A DNA stretch of 64,000 bases from an uncultured Oscillospiraceae bacterium. Its GTDB lineage: Bacteria > Bacillota > Clostridia > Oscillospirales > Acutalibacteraceae. The translations under genes and the position numbers were made by a program. The stretch is from assembly GCA_949283785.1 (NCBI GenBank), contig CASDTR010000026.1, positions 37,349 to 101,348 on the forward strand. The letters are read 5' to 3'. Numbering within the stretch: the stretch's first letter is position 1; every line of letters begins with the position of its first letter. Positions 33,505 through 43,077 of the stretch are shown here, one piece after another. The notes under the pieces are model-generated. The model was not told where the DNA came from. It saw only the letters and a program-made list of their open reading frames with translations, and ran no database searches.

Positions 33505-33538
33505 TTTTACTGTTTTTTTGTGCGGATTGTGTTATAAT
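33505..33538 (+). promoter_or_regulatory. Extended -10 promoter of secA
   Basis: TGTTATAAT (33530-33538) is a TG-extended -10; the -35 is poor (TTTACT near 33505). A leader of about 150 bases follows, with possible stems ACAATGG/CCATTGT (33552 onward) and AACCC/GGGTT near 33630-33650. Confidence 0.55.
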
Positions 33539-33693
33539 GGCTTAAATATTACAATGGGTCAGTTTGTGATTAAGCATAGGGCCATTGTGATACGCCTGAA
33601 AGGCAAATATCTACGCAATTCAGCTAAACCCGCAAAAAACATGTGGGTTCCTGATAAATTTGGCGCAGACTAATTCTTCTCGAGGTGATTTTA

Positions 33694-36423
33694 ATGGGAA
33701 TTTTAAAAAAGCTGTTCGGTGATTACTCTATCAAGGAGGTAAAGAGAATCAATCCTATAAAGGAAAAGGTTCTGGCTCTTGAATCGACCTATGCCTCCTA
33801 CACCGACGCGGAGCTCAAGGCAATGACCCCTAAATTCAAGGAGCGTCTTGCTGCGGGCGAAACCCTTGACGATATTTTGCCCGAAGCCTTCGCGGTATGC
33901 CGAGAGGCTTCATGGCGAGTTCTCGGAATGAAGCATTTCCCCGTACAGATAATCGGCGGAATCATTCTTCATCAGGGCAGAATTGCCGAGATGAAAACAG
34001 GTGAAGGAAAAACCCTTGTGGCAACCCTTCCCGCATACCTTAACGCCCTTTCGGGAAAAGGCGTGCATATCGTTACGGTCAACGATTACCTTGCCCGCCG
34101 CGACTCAGAATGGATGGGCAAGCTCTACCGCTTCTTAGGTCTTGAAGTGGGACTTATTGTTCACGGACTTGACAACAAGCAGCGCCGCGAGGCATATGCC
34201 GCCGACATCACATACGGTACAAACAATGAGATGGGCTTCGATTATCTTCGTGACAACATGGTTCCCTATAAAGAGGGAAAGGTTCAGAGAGGCCATTATT
34301 ACGCCGTAGTCGATGAGGTTGACTCTATCCTTATAGATGAGGCGAGAACCCCGCTTATTATTTCGGGACGCGGCGACCAGTCGACGGATCTCTACCGACT
34401 TGCAAACGAGTTTGCCAAAAAGCTCAAAATGGTAAAGGTTACGGAGATAGACACAAAGAAGGACGTCGAATCCGAGGTGGACGGCGACTACATCGTTGAC
34501 GAAAAGGCAAAGACCGCCACTCTTACAAGAAGCGGCGTTGCCAAAGCGGAGCAGGCCTTCGGCGTTGAAAACCTTATGGACGCCGAAAACATGACCCTCC
34601 AGCACCACATCAATCAGGCCATTAAAGCCATCGGCGTAATGCACAGGGATATAGACTACGTCGTGAAAGACGGACAGGTTCTCATCGTCGATGAGTTCAC
34701 GGGCCGTATCATGCTGGGCAGACGCTATAACGAAGGCCTTCATCAGGCTATCGAGGCAAAGGAAGGGGTAAAGGTTGAGCACGAGTCAAAGACCCTTGCC
34801 ACAATCACCTTCCAGAATTACTTCCGCCTTTACGATAAGCTTGCGGGTATGACGGGTACCGCCATGACCGAGAGCGAGGAGTTCGGAGAGATCTACAAGC
34901 TGGATGTTGTGGAGATCCCCACAAACAAGCCCATGATAAGAAAGGACAACAACGACGTTGTCTATAAAACTGAAAAAGCTAAGTTTAATGCAGTTATAGA
35001 ACAGATAGAACAGTGCCACGCAAAGGGACAGCCCGTGCTTGTAGGTACCATTTCCATTGAGAAATCGGAAGTTCTTTCCGCCATGCTCAAGCGCAAGGGC
35101 ATAAAGCACGAAGTCCTCAACGCCAAGTACCACGAGAAGGAAGCGGAGATAATCGCTCAGGCAGGTAAATTCGGCTCCGTCACAATCGCCACCAACATGG
35201 CGGGACGCGGTACCGATATCATGCTGGGCGGTAACTCGGAATTCCTTGCCAAGGCGGAGATGCGCCGCATGGGAATTTCCGAAGAGCTCATAGTCGAGGC
35301 AACAGGCTTTGCAGATACCGACAATCAGGAAATTCTCGACGCAAGAAAGACTTTTGCTGAGCTGGAAAAGAAGTATAAGGACGAAATCGGCGAAGAGGCC
35401 GACAAGGTAAGAGAAGCGGGCGGACTGTTTATAATCGGCACGGAACGCCACGAGTCGAGGCGTATTGACAATCAGCTGCGCGGACGTGCGGGACGTCAGG
35501 GCGACCCCGGCGAGAGCAGATTTTTCCTGAGCCTTGAGGACGACCTTCTCAGACTCTTCGGCGGCGAGCGTGTGACGAGAATTATGGACACAATCGCGGG
35601 AGAAGAGGATATTCCCCTTGAGATCAAGGCCCTTACAAATATTATTGAAAGCGCCCAGAAGAAGATAGAGTCAAGAAACTTTGCAATCCGTAAGAACGTC
35701 CTCCAGTACGACGACGTTATGAACCGTCAGCGTGAGCTCATCTACGATCAGAGAAATAAGGTTCTTGACGGCGAAAATCTTAAGGATTCAATCCTCCATA
35801 TGCTGGATGAAACTGTTTCCGACGCTGTAGATTTCTACTGTCCCAAGGCCCTTTCCTCGGAGGAATGGAACCTTGAGGGACTCAAAGAGAAGTTTGCAGG
35901 CTGGATAAAGTGCGACTACGACTTGACCGACCATGAGAATTTCGATCGCGACGAGGCCGCAAAGACCCTTACGGAAGAGGGACACAGAGCTTACGAGGCC
36001 CGTGAGCAGGAGCTCGGCGAAAAGATCATGCGTGACCTTGAGCGCAAAATCCTCCTTTACAATGTTGACGTTAAGTGGATGGATCACATTGACGCCATGG
36101 ACGAGCTCAAAAGAGGCATCGGCCTGAGAGCCTACGGTCAGCACGACCCCGTTGTGGAGTACCGCAGTGAGGGCTTCGATATGTTCGATGAGATGACCCG
36201 CTCTATCAGGGAGGATACGGTAAAGCTTCTTCTTACTGTAAGAGTCGCCGGCGAAGAGGACGTAAAGCGCGAGCAGGCGGCGAAAGTCACCTCCGAGAGC
36301 GGCGCCTCCGACGGCTCCGAAAAGGGCAGAACAGTGCGCAAGGGCAAGAAGATAGGCAGAAACGATCCCTGCCCCTGCGGAAGCGGCAAGAAATATAAGA
36401 AGTGCTGCGGCCGTGATGAGTAA
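33694..36423 (+). CDS. secA: Preprotein translocase ATPase SecA
   Basis: 909 residues from the ATG at 33694 (GAGGTG six bases upstream). Walker A lies at MKTGEGKTL (100-108), [19 protein letters not shown] is motif II, followed by the preprotein cross-linking domain, the second helicase domain ([31 protein letters not shown] split over two parts) and the helical scaffold. The C-terminus has the zinc-binding SEC-C motif ([13 protein letters not shown]). It drives Sec-dependent export at the membrane. The gene has its own promoter and folded leader, in line with secretion-responsive control of secA elsewhere, although no SecM-like peptide is seen. Confidence 0.97.
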   Translation: MGILKKLFGDYSIKEVKRINPIKEKVLALESTYASYTDAELKAMTPKFKERLAAGETLDDILPEAFAVCREASWRVLGMKHFPVQIIGGIILHQGRIAEMKTGEGKTLVATLPAYLNALSGKGVHIVTVNDYLARRDSEWMGKLYRFLGLEVGLIVHGLDNKQRREAYAADITYGTNNEMGFDYLRDNMVPYKEGKVQRGHYYAVVDEVDSILIDEARTPLIISGRGDQSTDLYRLANEFAKKLKMVKVTEIDTKKDVESEVDGDYIVDEKAKTATLTRSGVAKAEQAFGVENLMDAENMTLQHHINQAIKAIGVMHRDIDYVVKDGQVLIVDEFTGRIMLGRRYNEGLHQAIEAKEGVKVEHESKTLATITFQNYFRLYDKLAGMTGTAMTESEEFGEIYKLDVVEIPTNKPMIRKDNNDVVYKTEKAKFNAVIEQIEQCHAKGQPVLVGTISIEKSEVLSAMLKRKGIKHEVLNAKYHEKEAEIIAQAGKFGSVTIATNMAGRGTDIMLGGNSEFLAKAEMRRMGISEELIVEATGFADTDNQEILDARKTFAELEKKYKDEIGEEADKVREAGGLFIIGTERHESRRIDNQLRGRAGRQGDPGESRFFLSLEDDLLRLFGGERVTRIMDTIAGEEDIPLEIKALTNIIESAQKKIESRNFAIRKNVLQYDDVMNRQRELIYDQRNKVLDGENLKDSILHMLDETVSDAVDFYCPKALSSEEWNLEGLKEKFAGWIKCDYDLTDHENFDRDEAAKTLTEEGHRAYEAREQELGEKIMRDLERKILLYNVDVKWMDHIDAMDELKRGIGLRAYGQHDPVVEYRSEGFDMFDEMTRSIREDTVKLLLTVRVAGEEDVKREQAAKVTSESGASDGSEKGRTVRKGKKIGRNDPCPCGSGKKYKKCCGRDE

Positions 36424-36560
36424 GGCGAAACAGATATAAAAGGCATTTTAACAAGACACCCTTTGATTCTGATTGGGAGTCCGAGGGTGCCCTGCGTTTT
36501 TCGAAGCAATATAAATAAAACATCAATATAAAAATATTAACATATTTGAAGGGTGAATTT

Positions 36561-37445
36561 ATGAAAGGGAAAAGGAGCACGGCGTTATTAATCACGGCGG
36601 CGCTGCTGATTTTAGCGGTGTCCGTAGCAGTGGCATTTTTTGCGTCGTGTGGTGAAAGCGGTACGGAAAGAGAATCCACCGAGGCGACGGGTGAAGTGAT
36701 ATGGGACGAGCCTTCCCGGGAGGAAACAGCAGAAAGCACGTCTGAAGCCGAAACCGAGACTCAGTCTCAGGCGCAGACGCAAGCTTCCGCCGAAAGCACT
36801 CGGGCGCCTGAGCCTGTCACAGAGAGAAATCTTTACACTATCCCCGACGAACCATATTACGGCAAGACGCTGAAGCCTGCCGTTATGGATAAAGATAAAT
36901 GGTATCTTACGTTTGTGAATAAAAACTATGTGCTGCCCGAGGATTATGTTCCGCAGCTTTCGAGGGAGCTTTTCGGCACATACTGTCAGCTGGACGCAAG
37001 GTGCGCCCCCTATTATATTGAGATGTACAACGCCGCTTTAAAGGACGGCTGCCGTCTTACTCCTTTTTCGGGCTACAGAAGCATCAGAAGGCAAAAGCTC
37101 AATTTTGAAAACGAGATGCGCATTTATCTCAATAAGGGCTACACCTTTGACGAGGCCTACGACAAGGCGGCGACCAACATCCTGCCGCCGTACACCAGCG
37201 AGCACAATCTGGGCCTTGCCATGGATATAGTGAGCATAAACCATAATTTCGATAAGTCGAAGGAGTTCGCGTGGCTCATGGAGCACGGCGCAGAATACGG
37301 ATTTATCCTGCGCTACCCAGCCGATAAGACGGATATAACCATGGTTCAGTACGAGCCCTGGCACTGGCGCTATGTGGGCAAAGAAGCGGCGACGGAAATC
37401 ATGTCAAAGGGCATAACCCTCGAAGAATATTTGGGATATGCATAA
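36561..37445 (+). CDS. D-alanyl-D-alanine carboxypeptidase family protein (VanY/M15)
   Basis: 294 residues from the ATG at 36561, with AAGGGTG just before. A signal or anchor sequence (about 8-28), an S/T/E/Q-rich linker and an M15B peptidase domain. Zinc and catalytic motifs are seen: SGYRS, SEHNLGLAMDI (His and Asp ligands) and EPWHWRYVG (Glu and final His). It trims D-Ala-D-Ala from peptidoglycan stems outside the membrane. It lies alone between secA and the infC operon. VanY in the narrow resistance sense is not implied. Confidence 0.9.
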   Translation: MKGKRSTALLITAALLILAVSVAVAFFASCGESGTERESTEATGEVIWDEPSREETAESTSEAETETQSQAQTQASAESTRAPEPVTERNLYTIPDEPYYGKTLKPAVMDKDKWYLTFVNKNYVLPEDYVPQLSRELFGTYCQLDARCAPYYIEMYNAALKDGCRLTPFSGYRSIRRQKLNFENEMRIYLNKGYTFDEAYDKAATNILPPYTSEHNLGLAMDIVSINHNFDKSKEFAWLMEHGAEYGFILRYPADKTDITMVQYEPWHWRYVGKEAATEIMSKGITLEEYLGYA

Positions 37446-37453
37446 TAAAAGTG

Positions 37454-37482
37454 TTGACAAGGCTTTCGCACAGTGATAAAAT
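37454..37482 (+). promoter_or_regulatory. Sigma-A promoter of the infC operon
   Basis: Perfect TTGACA (37454-37459), 17-base spacer, TAAAAT (37477-37482). It opens a leader of about 160 bases. Confidence 0.85.
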
Positions 37483-37488
37483 ACTATA

Positions 37489-37647
37489 CGCACAACAAAG
37501 CAGAACAGCACCGTTCTCACCCTCGGGGCAAGGCTCGACGGGGGTCAATATCAAACAGATTCTCCTTTTAGGGGATAGTTTCGTATTGCAGGCACGGGCG
37601 GTTTTCTGTCCGTGCTTTAATTATTACCAGAAAGGTTTTGGAGGTGC
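37489..37647 (+). promoter_or_regulatory. infC-rpmI-rplT leader (L20-type) with attenuator hairpin
   Basis: The leader ends with a stem GCACGG (37592-37597) / CCGTGC (37610-37615) followed by TTTAATTATT, placed just before the infC ribosome-binding site. This position and layout are those of the Firmicutes L20 leader, where L20 binding to the mRNA causes early termination. The identity is inferred from context. Confidence 0.7.
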
Positions 37648-38172
37648 TTGACCATTAGCAACAAGGAAATGCAAATCAATGAAGAAATCCGTGACAAAGA
37701 GATCAGGGTTATAACCGATTCCGGCGAGCAGCTGGGCATTATGTCGGCAAAGGAAGCTTTTAAAATTGCCGTGGAGAGAAATCTCGATCTCGTGAAGATT
37801 GCCCCTCAGGCGACGCCGCCCGTATGCAAGATAATGGACTACGGCAAATACCGCTTCGAGCAGGCAAAGCGTGAAAAAGAAGCAAAGAAAAATCAGCGGG
37901 TAATTGAGATCAAGGAAATCAGACTTTCCCTCAACATTGACACGCATGACTTTGAAACAAAGGTCGGCCATGCTATGCGCTTTCTCAGCTCCGGCAACAA
38001 GGTAAAGGTTTCAATCCGTTTCAGGGGCAGAGAAATGGCTCATCCCGAAAGCGGACTCGACATTATGAAACGTTTTGCCGACGCATGCGCGGAAAAGGGA
38101 GCCGTCGAAAAGCCCGCAAAGCTTGAGGGCCGCTCGATGCTGATGTTCATTTCACCGAAGTCAACCAAGTAA
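37648..38172 (+). CDS. infC: Translation initiation factor IF-3
   Basis: 174 residues. The N-terminal domain begins INEEIRDKEIRVITDSGEQL, with the linker KIMDYGKYRFEQAKREKEAK, and the C-terminal domain holds EIRLSLNIDTHDFETK and the R-rich KVSIRFRGREMAHPE. IF-3 binds the 30S subunit and checks start codons. It starts with a rare TTG behind GGAGGTG; non-AUG infC starts allow self-regulation because IF-3 discriminates against them. First gene of the infC-rpmI-rplT operon. Confidence 0.97.
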   Translation: MTISNKEMQINEEIRDKEIRVITDSGEQLGIMSAKEAFKIAVERNLDLVKIAPQATPPVCKIMDYGKYRFEQAKREKEAKKNQRVIEIKEIRLSLNIDTHDFETKVGHAMRFLSSGNKVKVSIRFRGREMAHPESGLDIMKRFADACAEKGAVEKPAKLEGRSMLMFISPKSTK

Positions 38173-38190
38173 TCAGGGAGGAATTCTAAT

Positions 38191-38388
38191 ATGCCTAAGA
38201 TTAAGACTCACAGCGGAGCTAAAAAACGCTTTAAGCTTTCCAAGAACGGAAAGCCCATCAGAGCCCATGCAAATAAGTCACACATCCTTACCAAGAAGAA
38301 CACAAAGCGTAAGAGAAATCTTCGCAAGACATCTGTTGCCGATACAACAAACGTAAGACAGATTAAGCGTCTTATCCCCTATAAATAA
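38191..38388 (+). CDS. rpmI: 50S ribosomal protein L35
   Basis: 65 residues, very basic, with the family's [17 protein letters not shown] start and [17 protein letters not shown] near the end. It lies in the conserved infC-rpmI-rplT order, 18 bases after infC, with a GGGAGGA site. Confidence 0.97.
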   Translation: MPKIKTHSGAKKRFKLSKNGKPIRAHANKSHILTKKNTKRKRNLRKTSVADTTNVRQIKRLIPYK

Positions 38389-38427
38389 GGCGTAAGGTTC
38401 AATTAACAATAACGGAGGTACTTATAA

Positions 38428-38784
38428 ATGGCTCGTATTAAAGGTGCGATGATGACTCGCAAAAGAAGAAATAAAGTATTAAAACTTGCAAAGGGCTACT
38501 ACGGCTCAAAGAGCAAGCTTTTCAAGACCGCTAAGCAGGCCGTCATGAAGTCAGGCCAGTACGCTTACATCGGCCGCAAGCAGAAAAAGCGCGATTTCCG
38601 CCGCCTGTGGATTACAAGAATTTCCGCTGCCGCAAAGATGAACGGCATGAACTACTCAACCTTCATCAACGGTCTCAAGAAGGCAGGCGTAACTCTTAAC
38701 CGCAAGATGCTTTCCGAAATCGCAATCAGCGATCCCGCTGCATTCACAGCTCTTGCTGAGCAGGCAAAGGCAGCTCTCAACTAA
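38428..38784 (+). CDS. rplT: 50S ribosomal protein L20
   Basis: 118 residues. The N-terminal basic arm ([20 protein letters not shown]) and globular part ([19 protein letters not shown]) match L20, which binds 23S rRNA early in assembly and represses this operon through the leader RNA. It ends just before a terminator. Confidence 0.97.
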   Translation: MARIKGAMMTRKRRNKVLKLAKGYYGSKSKLFKTAKQAVMKSGQYAYIGRKQKKRDFRRLWITRISAAAKMNGMNYSTFINGLKKAGVTLNRKMLSEIAISDPAAFTALAEQAKAALN

Positions 38785-38794
38785 TGAAAAAATT

Positions 38795-38832
38795 ACGCTC
38801 GAGGCACACCCTCGGGCGTTCTTTTCTTTAAA
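38795..38832 (+). terminator. Terminator of the infC operon
   Basis: Stem ACGCTCGAGG/CCTCGGGCGT with CACA loop and TTCTTTTCTTT tail. Confidence 0.85.
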
Positions 38833-38865
38833 TTTGCGAAAACTTCAGTTAAGGCGGCGATATAA

Positions 38866-39657
38866 ATGAGGTATATTTCATCCCGTTCCAACGAAAAAAT
38901 AAAACAGCTTGTCAAGCTCAGCGCATCGTCAAAGCAGCGCCGAGAGCAGGGGCTTTTTGTCCTTGAGGGAGCCCGGCTTTGCTTTGACGGGGCGATAAGC
39001 GATGCCGAGATCGAAAGCGCCTTCTTTACGGGAGAAGCGCTGGAAAAATATAAGGAGTACACCAATACAATAGCCGAAAGGGCCGAAAACTGCTATGAGA
39101 TCTCCAAAGAGGTAAGCGCGGCCCTTTCCGACACAAAATCGCCTCAGGGAGTTTTCTGCCTTTGTAAGAAGAAAGAGCACAGTGCTTCTGAGATAGATTA
39201 TAACGGCTGCTATATAGCTCTCGACAACCTTCAGGATCCATCCAATTTAGGGGCGGCGGCAAGGACGGCCGAGGCTCTGGGAATAGACGGGCTAATTGTC
39301 AGCGGCGGATGCGATATTTACAGCCCCAAGGCTCAGCGTGCGGCAATGGGCGCCCTTATAAGAATAAACGTAACCGAAATTTCCTCCCTGCCCGAATTTC
39401 TGATAGAATGCCGCAGCAGGGGCATGAAAACCTACGCCTCTACCCCTGCGGCCGATTCCGTTAAAATAGACGAGGCGGATTTTTCGGGAGGCGTTATCTG
39501 CGTAATAGGAAACGAGGGAGCGGGAGTCAGCGAAGAGGTTTTCGCGGCCTGCGAAAATAAAGTCACAATTCCCATGGCGGGCAGGGCGGAGTCCCTGAAC
39601 GCCTCGGCGGCGGCGTCCATTATAATGTGGGAGCTTGCCAAAAGGAGGAGAGGCTGA
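38866..39657 (+). CDS. TrmH/SpoU-family RNA 2'-O-methyltransferase
   Basis: 263 residues. An N-terminal substrate-binding domain (SRSNEKIKQLVKLSASSKQR, EGARLCFD) precedes the knotted SPOUT domain with its three motifs: LDNLQDPSNLGAAARTAEAL, VIGNEGAGVSEEV and IPMAGRAESLNASAAASI. It methylates a ribose in rRNA or tRNA; the target (RlmB-, TrmH- or YsgA-like) is not settled. In Firmicutes such genes often lie beside rplT, as here. Its stop overlaps the dprA start. Confidence 0.92.
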   Translation: MRYISSRSNEKIKQLVKLSASSKQRREQGLFVLEGARLCFDGAISDAEIESAFFTGEALEKYKEYTNTIAERAENCYEISKEVSAALSDTKSPQGVFCLCKKKEHSASEIDYNGCYIALDNLQDPSNLGAAARTAEALGIDGLIVSGGCDIYSPKAQRAAMGALIRINVTEISSLPEFLIECRSRGMKTYASTPAADSVKIDEADFSGGVICVIGNEGAGVSEEVFAACENKVTIPMAGRAESLNASAAASIIMWELAKRRRG

Positions 39658-40955
39658 TGAACGAGGAGCTTTACTGGATATGGATACAGTGCGCCCTGGG
39701 AGCAGGAGCGAAGCTCAGCAGCATCATAAGCGCTTTCGGCAGCGTAAGCGAGCTTTACATGGCTTCGCCAGAGGAGCGCAGGGAAAGCGGAGTTTTAACG
39801 AGAAATCAGATAAAGAAAATAGAGACTATGCCTCTCGAGAGAGCGGCCGAAATTGAAATAACCTGCCGAAAAAGCGGCTGGCATATTGTAACCCCCGAAA
39901 GCGAAAATTACCCCAAAGCCTTCCGCGAGCTGGAGGATTTTCCTGCGGCGCTCTATGTGAACGGGGACCCGTCGGCGCTCTCAAATCCCGCTGCGGTGGG
40001 AATGGTGGGCACGAGAAAGGCGTCAAGCTATGCAATAGATATTGCTCATCGGCTTTCTGCGGAGCTTGCCTGTGCGGGGATTACCGTTGTAAGCGGCGGG
40101 GCTCTGGGTGTTGACTCGGCCTGCCATAACGGAGCCATGATAGCCGAGGGCAAAACCGTCGCCTTTATAGGCTGCGGCCTCGGTACCGATTATCTCAGAC
40201 AAAATGAGCCTCTCAGAAGGGCCGTCTCACAGCACGGAGCGGTGGTTTCCGAATTCCCGCCCTTTTTCGCGGCCTCAATGCGGACTTTCCCTATAAGGAA
40301 CAGGCTGATTTCCGGCATGAGCAGGTGCGTAATAGTCATAGAGGCGGGAGAAAAGAGCGGCTCCCTTGTGACCGCGCGTCTTGCAGCGGAGCAGGGCAGG
40401 CTTGTCTATGCCGTCCCCGGGGATGTGCTCAGCTCCAGCTATTTCGGAACCAATAAGCTCATAGAGCAGGGAGCGAAGCCCCTGTTTACCGCCCATGAGA
40501 TAATAAGTGTATACGAAATGTATTACCCCGACCTTGTGCGGGGCGACGGGGAAGAGATTCCCATAAGCAAAAGCCGTAAATTTATAGGCGCAGTAAAGAA
40601 AATAGACGATGAGAACGAAAAGGGGTACTTGAATAATTTTAAAAAATCATATACTATAAAGGATAAAGCGGATTTTTGGGCCGCAGAGAAGAGCCCTTCA
40701 TCCCCTGAGAAAAGGGGAGCCGATGAGGCTGCGGCAGAGGCGTCGGCGGAAAAGCCGAAAGCCCCGCAGGGGCTCAGCGCCATGGCTGAAAGGGTCTATG
40801 GAGTTCTCGACGAAAATGGAAAAACCGCAGACGAAATAGCGCTGGAGCTCAAAGAAAGCTTCACCGCCGTCATCACCGCCATTACGGAGCTGGAAATTTC
40901 CGGAGCGGCGGAATGTATCAGCGGAAAGCGCTATATATTTTCAATAAACAAATAA
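39657..40955 (+). CDS. dprA: DNA-processing protein DprA
   Basis: 432 residues from the ATG at 39657 (AGGAGGAG upstream, ATGA-type overlap). An N-terminal helical segment precedes the Rossmann-fold domain (GMVGTRKASSYAIDIAHRL, VSGGALGVDSACHNGAM, VIEAGEKSGSLVTARLAAEQ). A low-complexity A/E/P-rich linker (about 330-365) and a winged-helix DML1-like C-terminus follow. DprA loads RecA on incoming single-stranded DNA during transformation. The order dprA-topA-trmFO is common in Firmicutes. Confidence 0.95.
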   Translation: MNEELYWIWIQCALGAGAKLSSIISAFGSVSELYMASPEERRESGVLTRNQIKKIETMPLERAAEIEITCRKSGWHIVTPESENYPKAFRELEDFPAALYVNGDPSALSNPAAVGMVGTRKASSYAIDIAHRLSAELACAGITVVSGGALGVDSACHNGAMIAEGKTVAFIGCGLGTDYLRQNEPLRRAVSQHGAVVSEFPPFFAASMRTFPIRNRLISGMSRCVIVIEAGEKSGSLVTARLAAEQGRLVYAVPGDVLSSSYFGTNKLIEQGAKPLFTAHEIISVYEMYYPDLVRGDGEEIPISKSRKFIGAVKKIDDENEKGYLNNFKKSYTIKDKADFWAAEKSPSSPEKRGADEAAAEASAEKPKAPQGLSAMAERVYGVLDENGKTADEIALELKESFTAVITAITELEISGAAECISGKRYIFSINK

Positions 40956-40971
40956 ATGGGATGATTATGAT

Positions 40972-43077
40972 ATGTCTAAGCTTGTAATTGTTGAGTCGCC
41001 CGCCAAGGCGAAGAGCATAAAAAAATATCTCGGCAAAGGATATGAAGTTACCGCGTCCATGGGCCATGTGAGGGATCTGCCCGCCGCAAGGCTCAGCGTT
41101 GATATAGATAATGATTTCGCGCCTAAATACGCCGTTATAAAAGGAAAGGAAAAGTTTGTAAAGGAGCTCAAAAAGACTGCTGAGGAAAGCGACGCCGTTT
41201 ATCTCGCAACGGACCCCGACCGTGAGGGAGAGGCCATTTCGTGGCATCTGGCAACCCTTCTGGGACTTGATCCCGACGACGCCAACAGGGTCACCTTCAA
41301 CGAGATTACGAAAACGGGCGTCACGAACGGAATGGAGCACCCGAGAGCTATTGATATCGACCTTGTAAACGCGCAGCAGGCAAGGCGCATACTCGACCGC
41401 CTTGTGGGCTATAAGCTGAGCCCCTTTGTCTCTCAGAAAATCAGAAGGGGACTTTCGGCGGGACGCGTTCAGAGCGTCGCGGTGCGCCTTATTGTGGACA
41501 GGGAAAACGAAATAAGAGCCTTTGTCCCCGAGGAATACTGGAGCCTTGACGCAAAACTCACCGCCCCGTCCTCAAGAAAGACCTTTATGGCCTCCTTTTA
41601 CGGCGACGAGACGGGAAAGGTAAAGATAACCTCCAAGGAACAGGCCGATAAATATCTGAGCCGCCTTGAGGGAGCGGTATATACGGTCTCAAACGTAAAA
41701 AAGGGCACGAGAAAGAGAAATCCCGCCCCGCCATTCATCACCTCCACCTTGCAGCAGGAGGCCTCCCGCAGACTGGGCTTTCAGGCAAAGCGCACAATGA
41801 AAGTGGCCCAGGAGCTTTATGAAGGCGTTGACGTAGCGGGCTACGGCTCAATGGGTCTTATAACCTACATGAGAACCGACTCCCTTCGCATTTCCGAGGA
41901 GGCGAGAAGCCGGGGCTGCGCTTATATCGGAGAGGCCTTCGGCAAGGAATATCTTCCCGAAAAGCCCGTCTACTTTAAATCCAGAGCCAACGCCCAGGAC
42001 GGCCACGAGGCAATACGTCCCACCGTTCCCTCACTCACTCCCGAGCAGGCCAAGGCGAGCCTTACCTCGGACCAGTACAAAATATATAACCTTGTATGGA
42101 AAAGATTTATGGCGAGTCTCATGGCCCCCTGTATTCAGAACACCGTAAAGGCGGAAATCGAGGCAAACGGCTGCCTTTTCTCAGCCAGCGGATATACGGT
42201 AAAATTCGACGGTTACACCGTTTTATATGACGACAGACAGGATGAGGAGGACAGCGGCAAGCTTCCCGAGCTTCAGAAGGGCGATGTGCTCAAGCTCAAG
42301 GGGCTTGCGGGCAATCAGCACTTTACCCAGCCTCCCGCAAGGTATACTGAGGCCTCCCTCATCAAGGCCCTTGAGGAAAACGGAATAGGCAGACCCAGCA
42401 CCTACGCCTCCGTCATTACCACCATCGTCAGCAGGGAGTATGTAAAGCGCGAGGGCAAGCAGCTTCACCCGACGGAACTGGGCGAAGCCATGACAAAGCT
42501 CCTTGAAGACAGATTCCCAAAGATAGTCAATGTAAAATTCACCGCCGAAATGGAGAGCTCCCTTGACGAGGTGGGCGAAGGCAAGGAGGATTATATTGTA
42601 ATTCTCCACAAGTTTTACGACGATTTTGAAAAGACCCTCAAAAAGGCCAAGGCCGATATGGAGGGCGTAAAGATACAGCTTGAGGAGGATCAGACTGATA
42701 TCCCCTGTGAGCTCTGCGGCAGGAAAATGGTGGTAAAGGTCGGCAGATACGGCAAATTCTTGGCCTGTCCCGGATATCCCGAATGTAAAAACACAAAGCC
42801 CCTTGTTTTTGAAACGGGAGCGAAATGTCCCGTATGCGGCGGCAACGTCATACAGAAAAAGACAAAGAGAGGATACGCCTTCTACGGGTGCAGCAATTAT
42901 CCCAACTGCAACTTTATGACCTGGGATGAGCCCACGGGTGAAAACTGTCCCCGGTGCGGCAAATCCCTCTTTAAAAAGAGAGGCGGCATTGTTCACTGCC
43001 TGAACGAGGGCTGCGGATATTCAAAAACCGTTTCCAGAAGAAAGAAGAGCGCCGAAAAGACGGAGGATAAGGAATGA
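40972..43077 (+). CDS. topA: DNA topoisomerase I
   Basis: 701 residues. Toprim domain at the N-terminus (KLVIVESPAKAKSIKKYLG, ATDPDREGEAISWHL), the catalytic Tyr in GLITYMRTDSLRIS, QDGHEAIRPT and three C-terminal zinc-ribbon repeats (from about 578, 617 and 659, each with two CxxC-type pairs). It relaxes negative supercoils. The number of zinc domains is usual for Clostridia. Its stop overlaps the trmFO start by four bases. Confidence 0.97.
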   Translation: MSKLVIVESPAKAKSIKKYLGKGYEVTASMGHVRDLPAARLSVDIDNDFAPKYAVIKGKEKFVKELKKTAEESDAVYLATDPDREGEAISWHLATLLGLDPDDANRVTFNEITKTGVTNGMEHPRAIDIDLVNAQQARRILDRLVGYKLSPFVSQKIRRGLSAGRVQSVAVRLIVDRENEIRAFVPEEYWSLDAKLTAPSSRKTFMASFYGDETGKVKITSKEQADKYLSRLEGAVYTVSNVKKGTRKRNPAPPFITSTLQQEASRRLGFQAKRTMKVAQELYEGVDVAGYGSMGLITYMRTDSLRISEEARSRGCAYIGEAFGKEYLPEKPVYFKSRANAQDGHEAIRPTVPSLTPEQAKASLTSDQYKIYNLVWKRFMASLMAPCIQNTVKAEIEANGCLFSASGYTVKFDGYTVLYDDRQDEEDSGKLPELQKGDVLKLKGLAGNQHFTQPPARYTEASLIKALEENGIGRPSTYASVITTIVSREYVKREGKQLHPTELGEAMTKLLEDRFPKIVNVKFTAEMESSLDEVGEGKEDYIVILHKFYDDFEKTLKKAKADMEGVKIQLEEDQTDIPCELCGRKMVVKVGRYGKFLACPGYPECKNTKPLVFETGAKCPVCGGNVIQKKTKRGYAFYGCSNYPNCNFMTWDEPTGENCPRCGKSLFKKRGGIVHCLNEGCGYSKTVSRRKKSAEKTEDKE

